NCBI GenBank assembly: GCA_016787345.1 | Contig: JAEUUU010000008.1 | Span: 1 to 64,000, forward strand | DNA from: Saprospiraceae bacterium | Lineage (GTDB): Bacteria > Bacteroidota > Bacteroidia > Chitinophagales > Saprospiraceae | Direction: 5' to 3' | DNA: 64,000 bases | Part shown: positions 45,389-53,536 of the stretch, piece after piece | Layout of the letters: each line of letters starts with the position of its first letter | Numbering within the stretch: position 1 is the first letter of the stretch | The notes under the pieces: model-generated | Told to the model about the DNA's origin: nothing | Seen by the model: only the letters and a program-made list of their open reading frames with translations | The model's database searches: none | Position numbers and translations under genes: made by a program

Positions 45389-46591
45389 ATGCAGACCTCT
45401 ACCCGCGTCCAACTGTCCGCCATGATGTTCCTCGAATTTTTTATTTGGGGCGCCTGGTTTGTGACCATGAGTACCTACCTCAGCAAAACCCTTTCAGCCG
45501 GCGACGTTCAGATCGGCCTGGCTTACCAAACCCAGAGTATCGGCGCTATCCTGGCGCCTTTTATCATCGGCCTGATTGCCGACCGCTTTTTTGCCGCGCA
45601 AAAAATCCTGGGCATATTGCACCTCCTGGGCGCAGTGCTGATGTGGTACGCCGCATCTCAGCCCGATTTTGGCGGTTTTTACCCGGTTGTACTCATTTAC
45701 ATGATCTTTTACATGCCTACATTGGCTTTGGTCAATGCCATTTCCTTCCGCCAGATGAAAGACCCTGCCAACGAGTTCCCGGGCATACGGGTGTTGGGTA
45801 CAATCGGCTGGATCGTTGCCGGGCTGACGATCGGCTGGCTGGCCTGGGAAAAGCAGGGGCAGTTGGTTAACACCTTCCGGATGGCGGCTGTGGCTTCGGC
45901 CGCGCTGGGTCTTTTCAGTTTTTTCCTGCCCAATACGCCGCCGCCCAAGGCAGGTTCCGACAAAGTCAATATCTCCGATCTGCTGGGCCTCGATGCCCTG
46001 GGCCTCTTGAAAGACCGCTCGTTTCTGGTGTTTTTCCTGGGTTCGGTGCTGCTTTGCGTGCCACTCTCGTTCTACTACAATTTTACCAACCTGTTTTTGA
46101 ATGAATCGGGCATGGAAGGCGCTGCCGGCAAAATGAGCATGGGCCAGATGAGCGAGGTGGCATTCCTGATCGCTATGCCCTGGTTTTTCAAACGTCTGGG
46201 CGTCAAGCGCATGCTGCTCGTGGGCATGGCCGCCTGGATGCTCCGTTACCTGCTCTTTTCCTGGGGCGATACCGGCGCCGGCTACTGGATGCTGATTCTG
46301 GGCATCGTTCTGCACGGCATTTGTTACGATTTCTTCTTCGTGACGGGCCAGATCTACACCGACGAGCGAGCAGGCGAGCGCTTCAAAAGCGCGGCGCAGG
46401 GACTCATCACACTGGCTACCTACGGCGTCGGGATGCTGATCGGCTCGTATATCTCGGGCTACGTCGTGGATGCCTACAAAACGGAAACGGCGCACGACTG
46501 GGCGCAAATCTGGCTGGTTCCGGCCGGTATTGCCGCCGCGGTGCTGCTGGGTTTTGCCCTGTTGTTCAGGGGCGACAAGGCCAAAGCCTGA
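45389..46591 (+). CDS. MFS nucleoside permease (NupG/XapB-like)
   Basis: 400 aa, 12 predicted helices. The N-terminus LEFFIWGAWFVTMSTYL and the loop GLIADRFFAAQKILG are typical of the nucleoside:H+ symporter family. GICYDFFFVTGQIYTDE in helix 10 supports it. It is the second nucleoside importer candidate in this window beside the CNT protein. The ATG at 45389 follows a predicted promoter. Confidence 0.88.
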   Translation: MQTSTRVQLSAMMFLEFFIWGAWFVTMSTYLSKTLSAGDVQIGLAYQTQSIGAILAPFIIGLIADRFFAAQKILGILHLLGAVLMWYAASQPDFGGFYPVVLIYMIFYMPTLALVNAISFRQMKDPANEFPGIRVLGTIGWIVAGLTIGWLAWEKQGQLVNTFRMAAVASAALGLFSFFLPNTPPPKAGSDKVNISDLLGLDALGLLKDRSFLVFFLGSVLLCVPLSFYYNFTNLFLNESGMEGAAGKMSMGQMSEVAFLIAMPWFFKRLGVKRMLLVGMAAWMLRYLLFSWGDTGAGYWMLILGIVLHGICYDFFFVTGQIYTDERAGERFKSAAQGLITLATYGVGMLIGSYISGYVVDAYKTETAHDWAQIWLVPAGIAAAVLLGFALLFRGDKAKA

Positions 46592-46611
46592 GTTATCGAG
46601 AAATTCATACA

Positions 46612-47243
46612 CAGAGGCAGAGTGTTTCACGCGAAGGCGCAAAGGAGCAAAGTGCGCAAGGAGGGGGGATTTTTTTGTTGCACGCAGAGCCGCAGAGGCG
46701 CAGCGTTTTTTGATGGGAAGTCATGGCTTCTTTCTTTAAGCGCTTTGCTCCTTTGCGCGCTTAGCGTGAACCCTCCATCCCTCTGCGTCTCTGCGCCTCT
46801 GCGTGCAATAAAAAATGCGCGCTTTGCTCCTTTGCGCGCTTAGCGTGCCCCCCCCAGCCCTCTGCGGCTCTGCGCCTGGGCGTGCACTAAAAATTGCGCG
46901 CTGGGCTCCCACGCGCGCCCCGGGCGGACCCCCCCTCCCGCGGCGTCCCCGCCCCCCCGCGTGCAAAAACAACTGCGCGCTGGGCTCCTTTGCGCGCATT
47001 GCGAGAACCCGCCAACCCTCTGCGTCACTGCGCCACTGCGTGCAAAAAAAAATGCGCGCTTTGCTCCTTTGCGCGCTTAGCGTGCCCCCCCCATCCCTCT
47101 GCGTCTCTGCGCCTCTGCGTGCAATAAAAAATGCGCGCTTTGCTCCTTTGCGCGCTTAGCGTGCCCCCCATCCCTCTGCGTCTCTGCGCCTCTGCGTGCA
47201 AAAAAAAATGCGCGCTTTGCTCCTTTGCGCGCTTAGCGTGAAA
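46612..47243. repeat. 630-bp array of about 78-bp units with inverted ends
   Basis: The left end has GAGTGTTTCACGC and an inverted copy of the unit (46612-46730). Six tandem units follow from 46740, each running CGCTTTGCTCCTTTGCGCGC, CTTAGCGTG, a C-rich tract, CTCTGCGTCTCTGCGCC, then an A-rich tract. The array ends in GCGTGAAACACTC at 47243. Unit 3 (about 46898-46977) is strongly diverged, with A/T positions replaced by G/C. Open frames here are by-products of the repeat. Convergent genes lie on both sides. Confidence 0.85.
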
Positions 47244-47246
47244 CAC

Positions 47247-47954
47247 TCACCCCCCTGCCCCGAACAGCGCGGCAGTCACCTCTTTTTTCCGGGCCCGGGC
47301 CACGGGAATCCGGCTGCCGTCGGAGAGCAGCAGTTCCTCCCCGTCGAGGCGGCGCACGATGGCGCGGGCAACGATATAGGATTTGTGTACTCGCAGAAAG
47401 TGCTCGGCCGGCAGGTTATTTTCGAGGTTATTCAGGCTTTCCAGCGTGACCACTTTATCGGCGCCGGTGAAAATTTTGACGTACTCCTTCCAGCCTTCGA
47501 TGTAGCGAATGTCGTCGAGCGGGATTTTGATCCACTGCCGGTCGGCTTTAACGGTGATAAAACCCTCCGGTTTGTCGGAGGCCAAGCCGTTCCGTTGTTG
47601 CAGAAGCGCCTTCGCTTTGTCGACGGCGTGCTGAAAACGTTCGAATGCAAAGGGTTTCAGCAAATAATCGACGGCGTCGAGGTCGAAAGCTTCGTGGGCA
47701 TGCTGGGCATAGGCGGTGGTAAAAATGGTGACCGGCCGGTAAGACACCGCGCGCAACAGATTGACGCCGCTGAGCAAAGGCATTTGAATGTCGAGAAAAA
47801 GCAGGTCGATCGACTGGCTTTGCAGTACCTCGACCGCCCGGATCGGGCTCCGGCATTTTTCCACGATTTCGAGCTCGGGCATGCGCTGGATGTAATTTTC
47901 CAGCAGCGCCAGCGCCAGGTGTTCGTCATCAACGAGCAGGCATTTGATTTTCAT
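47247..47954 (-). CDS. LytTR-family response regulator
   Basis: 235 aa. Receiver domain residues 1-120 with acidic pair VDDE, phosphoacceptor Asp about 55 in FLDIQMP, and YLLKPF with the conserved Lys. The LytTR DNA-binding domain is residues about 130-235 (LRVHKSYIVA). It pairs with the LytS-type kinase, with which it overlaps by 26 nt. Targets unknown. Confidence 0.93.
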   Translation of the reverse strand: MKIKCLLVDDEHLALALLENYIQRMPELEIVEKCRSPIRAVEVLQSQSIDLLFLDIQMPLLSGVNLLRAVSYRPVTIFTTAYAQHAHEAFDLDAVDYLLKPFAFERFQHAVDKAKALLQQRNGLASDKPEGFITVKADRQWIKIPLDDIRYIEGWKEYVKIFTGADKVVTLESLNNLENNLPAEHFLRVHKSYIVARAIVRRLDGEELLLSDGSRIPVARARKKEVTAALFGAGG

Positions 47955-48996
47955 GGTATTGAAGGTGCAGGGTGACTTCGAAGACGCCTTCGTTTTCCCC
48001 GGCAACGAATACGTGCCTGCCGGGATAATTGAGTTCCAGCCGTTGCCGGATGTTTTCCAGCCCCACGCCCCCCACCTCGTCTTTTTGCTGATCGGCGGGG
48101 TTGAAGGTGTTTTTGATTTCAAAATAAATGTCGCCGGGCTGGCACTTCAAATGCAGGTGCATAAAGGCGGCCGGGTTGACGTCGAGATCGCCGTGTTTCA
48201 AGGCATTTTCGACCAACGGCAACAGCAGCACCGGCTCGATCAACACCCCGGCCGTGTCGCCTTCGATGGTAAATCCAATCGGCAGCGGCTGTTCCGATTT
48301 CATTTCAAAAAGATCGAGATAGGCCCGGATTTGTTCCACTTCGCGGTCGAGGGGCACCTTGCCGGCCTGAGCGTCGTAGGTGACGTAGCGAAGCAAATCG
48401 CTGAGCCGCAGCACCATGTCGGCCGTGCGCGGGTGCTGCAGGGTGGCGGCCGCGTAGATGTTGTTGAGGGTGTTGAAGAGGAAATGTGGATTGATCTGGG
48501 CTTTCAGGTAATTGAGCTGCGCCTCCACGTGTCGGGTTTCCAGTTCGCGGTGCCGTAATTCGAGGGCGTGGCGATTTTCCACCAATTGATATAAGGTGCT
48601 GAACAACAGCAACAAAAAGTAGGAGATCGAGTACACCACAAACATTCGAACCCAACTGGGCTGCATGCCGGTGCGGGCGACCAATACATTGCCGCCGAAG
48701 GTAGTCAGCTCCACCCAGGTGCGCAGCGCGGCCATACCAAGCCAAAACAGCAACAAATACACGATGAGCTCCCGGTATCGCCCGGGCTCCAGGTAGCGGT
48801 TGACGAGCAGTTTGGCATTGCCGTAGTACAGGGCAAGCATGAATGCGAGGTTCATCACCGTCCGCATCAATGCTTCACCGGGCGGGCGCACCTGACTGAA
48901 CAGGTAAAAGAAAGACACGAAGACAAAGGTCCAGCCTGTCAGATGGGTAATCAGGCGCGCCCGCCCGGATAGCAACATGGATACGAAAGACGGCAT
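47929..48996 (-). CDS. LytS/YehU-type sensor histidine kinase
   Basis: 355 aa. Four helices (about 15-150), then a coiled coil, then the His_kinase domain with AQINPHFLFNTLNNIY (phosphoacceptor His) and a HATPase with VENALKHG and GVGLENIRQRL. It autophosphorylates and passes phosphate to the LytTR regulator. The ATG at 48996 lies one base after the stop of the fused upstream ORF, so kinase and regulator are in its operon. Confidence 0.93.
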   Translation of the reverse strand: MPSFVSMLLSGRARLITHLTGWTFVFVSFFYLFSQVRPPGEALMRTVMNLAFMLALYYGNAKLLVNRYLEPGRYRELIVYLLLFWLGMAALRTWVELTTFGGNVLVARTGMQPSWVRMFVVYSISYFLLLLFSTLYQLVENRHALELRHRELETRHVEAQLNYLKAQINPHFLFNTLNNIYAAATLQHPRTADMVLRLSDLLRYVTYDAQAGKVPLDREVEQIRAYLDLFEMKSEQPLPIGFTIEGDTAGVLIEPVLLLPLVENALKHGDLDVNPAAFMHLHLKCQPGDIYFEIKNTFNPADQQKDEVGGVGLENIRQRLELNYPGRHVFVAGENEGVFEVTLHLQYHENQMPAR

Positions 48997-48997
48997 G

Positions 48998-50587
48998 TTA
49001 GGGCTCCGTTTTGACAAATCTGGCGACCCGCGGTGTACCGCCGGCTGCTTGAATTTGTACCAGATAATGCCCCGGCATCAAGTCGCCGATCATGGCTTCC
49101 AGCTGTTGCGCGCCTGGCGCCGCGTCGCTTTGTAAGGCAAAAATTTTCAATGTCCGCCCGTTCAGATCCAGAATACTGGCCTGGAAATCAGCGGCTTCCA
49201 GCAGATCGAATTGCACCTGAATCCGCTCGCTGGCCGGATTGGGCGACACCCGCAGCGCGCCAAGTCGCGGATCGGGCGCAGCAGTGCCGCTGCTCAGCAA
49301 AGTGCTGTCAAGCACGATGTTTTCATCGCCCGGCTGATACAGCATGTAGGTGAAGTAGATCAGCATCATCTCGTCGGTCGTCGCTTCGCCCTGATTGACC
49401 CACTGCGGCGGATCGGAAGGATTTTGATCGTTGTTCAGGGTATTGTCGTACACGGCATAGGCATGCACTTTGGCGCCGATGGGCATTTTTTGCACCTGTT
49501 GGAACAAATACGAGCCCTGCCAGTGAAAATCCCAGTCGGGTATCCGGATCAGCGGAATGGTATCGCCTTGCAGGGTGCGGGCAAAACACTCGATGCTTTG
49601 CCCGATCAGGTGCATGTGCGGACCGATGCCAATCAGTGAGGCATTGGTGGGCACGGTAAATTGCGCGTGATAGGTCTTCACCTGATTGGGCGGGATGGAC
49701 AGCGGGTAATCGCTCAGCGAGGGCGGAAAATGGTTGATAAACGGCGCGATACTCACCTCGCGGATACCCTGATTGGTGGGGGTAAAAAACAAATTGACCG
49801 TCGCGTTGGCCGTCAGTCCCTGGGCATTGCCGGGGTAGTGAATTTGCAGGACGAGGTCGGCGCCGGGGGTGAGTTTCATACCCATAAACGGCGGCAGCAG
49901 CGTGTTGCGCGAGCCGGGTACCCAGGCGCCGACCAGCCGTGCGCCCTGCACCCCGATGCCGCCGAACTGGGCATATCCGGGCTCGGGGGTGGCCAGGTCG
50001 TTGAGTTTTGCCTGCCCGGTCGTGTCTTCAAATACCAGCACGTGGTGGATTGCCTGGTGATCGCTCGGAATAACCTCCATGCCGCGCAGAAAAGCCGTTT
50101 GGGCCAGTCCGTTGGGCACCACGAAACAGCGGTATTCGTCGACGGGCGAAGTAATGGTATAAAACGGCGTTTGCAAAATATGGTCGGGCATACCGATCTC
50201 CGAGCCCACGGTAAACACCGGATCGGGGGGCGCAGCCGCCAGGTTGCCCGACGGCGCGCCGGTAGCCACCCAGTCTTGAATACGCTGTATTTCAGCGTCG
50301 GTCAGGGTGTTCTCATGGGCAAACCGGCGATAATCCGGGTCGGCTTTCCACGGCGGCATCCGTTTTGCGGCCGTGGCGTCGGCGATTGCTTCCTTGTAAT
50401 TCACGGCATTGTCGTAGCCGATCAATGAAAACCCGGCGATGCCGCCGTCGCGGTGACATTTGACGCAATGGTCGTACAGCAGGGGAGCGATGTCGGTCGC
50501 CCAGTTGATCGACTGGGCCGAAAGACCGGGCAAGGCCAGCAGGAAGAGGACAAGCGAGGCAAGAGTGCCTTTTTGCGAAGAGGACAT
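48998..50587 (-). CDS. Candidate independent start: T9SS cytochrome c/Cu-monooxygenase-like protein
   Basis: 529 aa from the internal ATG at 50587 of the fused ORF. The signal peptide directly after this ATG, and the T9SS domain at the other end, show that this part must reach the outside by itself. The AT-rich 45 bp before the ATG looks like a leader. If it is translated from here, the upstream desaturase reads on into it without a stop. Confidence 0.55.
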   Translation of the reverse strand: MSSSQKGTLASLVLFLLALPGLSAQSINWATDIAPLLYDHCVKCHRDGGIAGFSLIGYDNAVNYKEAIADATAAKRMPPWKADPDYRRFAHENTLTDAEIQRIQDWVATGAPSGNLAAAPPDPVFTVGSEIGMPDHILQTPFYTITSPVDEYRCFVVPNGLAQTAFLRGMEVIPSDHQAIHHVLVFEDTTGQAKLNDLATPEPGYAQFGGIGVQGARLVGAWVPGSRNTLLPPFMGMKLTPGADLVLQIHYPGNAQGLTANATVNLFFTPTNQGIREVSIAPFINHFPPSLSDYPLSIPPNQVKTYHAQFTVPTNASLIGIGPHMHLIGQSIECFARTLQGDTIPLIRIPDWDFHWQGSYLFQQVQKMPIGAKVHAYAVYDNTLNNDQNPSDPPQWVNQGEATTDEMMLIYFTYMLYQPGDENIVLDSTLLSSGTAAPDPRLGALRVSPNPASERIQVQFDLLEAADFQASILDLNGRTLKIFALQSDAAPGAQQLEAMIGDLMPGHYLVQIQAAGGTPRVARFVKTEP

Positions 50588-51400
50588 GGTAGTTCTGTTT
50601 TGTAAATTTTTGACAACGTGTTGATTGGCTTTTATTCTTTCATGCACCTCATCCACCTTGTCGGCGCTATCGGTACGCAAGGTACCCATAAGCCGGTCCC
50701 AAATGGTAAAGTACAGCCCGAAATTGCCGGTAAACCGCTCGTGGTGCTGATTGTGGTAGATCGAACTGTTCAGCCAGCGCCCCAGCGGGTGGCGGTACAG
50801 GCTTTTCGGGAAAATCTCGTAGCCCAGATGCCCATACACATTGAACCAAAGCATCAGGGTGATAAAAGCAAAAAAGGAGATCGGATGCATGGGCATAAGC
50901 ACCAGCAAAAGCGGCAAAATGCCGCCTTCCAGCACGGCCTCCGAGGGGTGAAAAGCGTAGGCTGCCCAGGGTGAAGGATTCACCGAACGATGGTGCACCA
51001 GATGTACCCGCCGGTAAATGCGCGGATGGTGCATCAGCCGGTGCATCCAGTAGAAATAAGCGTCGTGGATCAGCAGGCTCAACGGGATACTCAGCAACAG
51101 CCAACCTATGCCGTATTCCTCAATATTGGTATAAAACTGCGTGTACTGGCGCAGCGGCGTGCCCAAAAACAGCCAGGCAATTGCCCCGAAAATACAGGCG
51201 GTCAGAAAGGAATAGCCGATCTCGCGGCGGTAGTCGCGGTCGGCCGGAAAACGTTGCTGGATTTTGCGATACAACCAGCCGCGGCGTTTCCAGACGTAAA
51301 AAACAAGAAACAGCGCACCGCTCAGCACTGCGTAGCGGCCAAATATCAGCAGCGGCGTGAGCATCCAGCGCAGGGAGGAAAAATCGGTCGGGTCGAACAT
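48998..51400 (-). CDS. In-frame fusion ORF: sterol desaturase/fatty acid hydroxylase plus T9SS cytochrome c and Cu-monooxygenase-like protein
   Basis: 800 aa without an internal stop. Residues about 1-262 are a four-helix fatty acid hydroxylase with His boxes HDAYFYWMHRLMHH, HLVHHRS and HNQHHER. Residues about 263-271 translate an AT-rich stretch that looks intergenic. At residue 272 is an ATG with a full signal peptide (LVLFLLALPGLSAQ). Then come a cytochrome c site (HCVKCHRDGG), a copper type II monooxygenase-like region (HQAIHHVLVFED, LQIHYPG, GIGPHMHLIGQ) and a T9SS sorting domain (VSPNPASERIQVQFD). Two genes that lost the separating stop is more likely than one functional fusion. Confidence 0.8.
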   Translation of the reverse strand: MFDPTDFSSLRWMLTPLLIFGRYAVLSGALFLVFYVWKRRGWLYRKIQQRFPADRDYRREIGYSFLTACIFGAIAWLFLGTPLRQYTQFYTNIEEYGIGWLLLSIPLSLLIHDAYFYWMHRLMHHPRIYRRVHLVHHRSVNPSPWAAYAFHPSEAVLEGGILPLLLVLMPMHPISFFAFITLMLWFNVYGHLGYEIFPKSLYRHPLGRWLNSSIYHNQHHERFTGNFGLYFTIWDRLMGTLRTDSADKVDEVHERIKANQHVVKNLQNRTTMSSSQKGTLASLVLFLLALPGLSAQSINWATDIAPLLYDHCVKCHRDGGIAGFSLIGYDNAVNYKEAIADATAAKRMPPWKADPDYRRFAHENTLTDAEIQRIQDWVATGAPSGNLAAAPPDPVFTVGSEIGMPDHILQTPFYTITSPVDEYRCFVVPNGLAQTAFLRGMEVIPSDHQAIHHVLVFEDTTGQAKLNDLATPEPGYAQFGGIGVQGARLVGAWVPGSRNTLLPPFMGMKLTPGADLVLQIHYPGNAQGLTANATVNLFFTPTNQGIREVSIAPFINHFPPSLSDYPLSIPPNQVKTYHAQFTVPTNASLIGIGPHMHLIGQSIECFARTLQGDTIPLIRIPDWDFHWQGSYLFQQVQKMPIGAKVHAYAVYDNTLNNDQNPSDPPQWVNQGEATTDEMMLIYFTYMLYQPGDENIVLDSTLLSSGTAAPDPRLGALRVSPNPASERIQVQFDLLEAADFQASILDLNGRTLKIFALQSDAAPGAQQLEAMIGDLMPGHYLVQIQAAGGTPRVARFVKTEP

Positions 51401-51463
51401 GACTAACAGGTTTGAGTGATGAATCGGCGTCAGGTTTAAGTTACCTGATGTTAATTTTTTGTC

Positions 51464-51471
51464 CAAATCTA
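51464..51471 (-). promoter_or_regulatory. Predicted promoter -7 box TAGATTTG of the desaturase-kinase-regulator operon
   Basis: TAGATTTG on the minus strand fits TAnnTTTG, 64 nt before the ATG at 51400. Confidence 0.5.
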
Positions 51472-51677
51472 TCTGCCTGTACGGTTTGTCTGCAAGGCAC
51501 ATTCAACCAACGGTCGCCCCCGATCAACCATTTGCAGGGCGATTGCCATGGGTTGAAAGAAAAAGGCGCTTGGTTGAGCCGGTTTGGCCGGCGCTTTTTT
51601 CAGCCCCCACCTTTGTCTCGTCGCCCCGAAATGCGACGCTCATTTTATCACGACAACCCTCATTCAAATTTCCCATC

Positions 51678-52400
51678 ATGCAAAACTTTCGTTCTGAACT
51701 GCGCCTTCTGACCCTGGCCCTGCTGGCCGTTCTTTTTGTTCTCAGCGCCTGCCGTAAAGACGGCGAGGTCGTCGCCGAACTGCTCACTGCGGCCGAAGCC
51801 GCCGAAATTACGGAATCGGCCGTCTCCGAACGCACCGCCGGCGCCACGCTGCCCACTATCGACATGACCGAATTGCTGGCCAGCATTCCCCAAACCTGCA
51901 ACACACCCGGCGATACCACCATTCAAAAAAGCAATACGTTTGGCGCCGCCAGTTATTCCTGCACCTTCAACCTGAGTTGGCTGCTCCATTGCAGCAACGC
52001 CGGCGTCCCGCAAAGCGCCGACGTCGACGTCAGCGGCAACGGTACCTTTTCCTCGGCCCATTGGTCGGGCGCCGACCAGACGACCGGCGAACTGACCATC
52101 ACCGGCATCGCGCCCTCGGCGACCGATTACGTGGTTTCGGGCTCGTACAACCTCAACGGCAACCTCACCGGCAACCTGCGCCGCACCGACCCGACCCTCG
52201 ACGTGCAAACAACCGTTACCCTCGCCAACCTGACCGTCCGCAAATCCGACTACCAGATCACCGACGGCGACGGCACGGTAAGCGTAACCGCCTCCAACGG
52301 TCAGGGACAGTCGCAAACGCTCACCGGTACCCTTGTCTTCAATGGCGACGGCACGGTGACCGTGACGGTCAACGGACATACACACACGTTCCCGATTTGA
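51678..52400 (+). CDS. Hypothetical lipoprotein
   Basis: 240 aa. Signal peptide ending in a lipobox (FVLSACRKD). The rest is Thr/Ser/Gly-rich beta structure with repeated -TVTV- strands and a final TVTVTVNGHTHTFPI. Two Cys pairs (QTCNTPGD; SYSCTFN, LHCSN) may be disulfides. Family not recognised. A near-consensus promoter (CACCTTTG at 51608, TTTG at 51583) lies upstream. Confidence 0.72.
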   Translation: MQNFRSELRLLTLALLAVLFVLSACRKDGEVVAELLTAAEAAEITESAVSERTAGATLPTIDMTELLASIPQTCNTPGDTTIQKSNTFGAASYSCTFNLSWLLHCSNAGVPQSADVDVSGNGTFSSAHWSGADQTTGELTITGIAPSATDYVVSGSYNLNGNLTGNLRRTDPTLDVQTTVTLANLTVRKSDYQITDGDGTVSVTASNGQGQSQTLTGTLVFNGDGTVTVTVNGHTHTFPI

Positions 52401-52411
52401 TGCAGATCGGC

Positions 52412-52451
52412 CAGGGTCGCGCGCCGTACGGCTTTTAAAAACGCGACCCTG
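52412..52451 (+). terminator. Terminator after the lipoprotein gene
   Basis: Outer stem CAGGGTCGCG / CGCGACCCTG encloses the small hairpin GCCGTACGGC with TTTT. Confidence 0.55.
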
Positions 52452-52489
52452 CCCAAACAACTCTCTGCCGCTTGCATCGTTATACCGGC

Positions 52490-52900
52490 ATGGAACTGAC
52501 GATTCAAACCCCCGCGCTGCTGTTTCCGGCCGTATCGTTGCTCATGCTGGCCTACACCAACAAGTTTCTTGCCATCGCCAACCTCATCCGGAAGTTGTAC
52601 TCCGATTACGAGGAAAAACAACAACTGCACCTGCTGTACCAAATCTCCAACCTCAAACGTCGCCTTCAACTCATCCGATGGATGCAGGTGATGGGTGTCG
52701 CCAGCATCCTGGGTTGCGTCGTCACCATGTTTTTTGTGTATGAAGAATGGCAGATGTGGGCCAAACTTCTGTTCGCAGGCAGCCTGCTCCTGATGATCGT
52801 TTCTCTGGTCATCTGCCTCGTTGAAATCTTCCTGTCGGCCGGCGCTTTGCGGCTTTTATTAAAAGACATCGAGGAAAAGGAAGACCAGCACCAGCAGTGA
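52490..52900 (+). CDS. DUF2721 membrane protein
   Basis: 136 aa. N-terminal PALLFPAVSLLMLAYTNKF and helices at about 10-28, 65-88 and 95-120 fit DUF2721. Between them is a charged region (YEEKQQLHLLYQISNLKRRL). Function unknown. The gene is followed by the rimP promoter. Confidence 0.85.
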   Translation: MELTIQTPALLFPAVSLLMLAYTNKFLAIANLIRKLYSDYEEKQQLHLLYQISNLKRRLQLIRWMQVMGVASILGCVVTMFFVYEEWQMWAKLLFAGSLLLMIVSLVICLVEIFLSAGALRLLLKDIEEKEDQHQQ

Positions 52901-52907
52901 GAGGGCA

Positions 52908-52939
52908 TTTGGCATATTCAAAAAAGCGACTTACCTTTG
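52908..52939 (+). promoter_or_regulatory. Predicted rimP-nusA promoter
   Basis: TTTG at 52908-52911 and TACCTTTG at 52932-52939 match the Bacteroidota -33 and -7 elements with a 20-nt spacer. Confidence 0.7.
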
Positions 52940-52967
52940 TGGCATAAATCTGATCGCAGTAAAACGA

Positions 52968-52992
52968 GAGGGAACCAAAAGTTCCCTCTTTT
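52968..52992 (+). terminator. Terminator-like hairpin in the rimP leader (possible attenuator)
   Basis: GAGGGAAC / GTTCCCTC with loop CAAAA, followed by TTTT. It lies inside the predicted 5' leader of rimP, between promoter and start codon, so it may attenuate the rimP-nusA transcript. Confidence 0.65.
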
Positions 52993-53028
52993 GTTTATAT
53001 CTACCTGAAAAACAGGTCAATACGCAGT

Positions 53029-53508
53029 ATGGACGTCACAGAACGCATCACCCGGCTCCTCGAAGAAAAATTCACGACCGACGAAGCATTCGCCGATTGC
53101 TTTATCGTCGAGATCCACCTCAAAGGCGGCCAGCACCTCGACGTGTTCGCCGATTCGGACTCGGGTATGACCTTCTTAAAGTGTCAGGCCCTCAGCCGCC
53201 ACCTCGAAAAACACCTCGACGAAAACGGCTGGCTCGGCGAAAAATACGTCCTCGAAGTCAGCAGCCCCGGCGTCGACCGGCCGCTCAAATTCCCGCGCCA
53301 GTACCGCAAAAACGCCGGCCGGACACTTGCCGTTACCCTGACCGATAAAACCCAAAAAACCGGGCTGCTCAAAAGCGCCGACGATAACGGAATCGTGCTC
53401 GAAACGACCCATATCGAACGCGAAAACAACAAGAAAAAAGAAGTCAAAACCGAAACGCCCATCGCTTACGACCAAATCGAAAAGGCGGTGGTGCAATTGG
53501 CATTTTGA
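53029..53508 (+). CDS. rimP: Ribosome maturation factor RimP
   Basis: 159 aa. The N-terminal alpha/beta domain (IVEIHLKGGQHLDVFADSDSG), the signature YVLEVSSPGVDRPLK and the C-terminal SH3-like domain fit RimP, which assists 30S subunit maturation. It is the first gene of the conserved rimP-nusA-infB set; nusA starts 29 nt after it. Confidence 0.93.
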   Translation: MDVTERITRLLEEKFTTDEAFADCFIVEIHLKGGQHLDVFADSDSGMTFLKCQALSRHLEKHLDENGWLGEKYVLEVSSPGVDRPLKFPRQYRKNAGRTLAVTLTDKTQKTGLLKSADDNGIVLETTHIERENNKKKEVKTETPIAYDQIEKAVVQLAF

Positions 53509-53536
53509 ATAAGGTTCAACTCAACACATTTCCACG

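Noticed and set aside
46622-47246. Several 70-110-codon frames in the repeat array
   Set aside because: They repeat the same peptide in each 78-bp unit and cover no conserved domain; they come from the repeat sequence.
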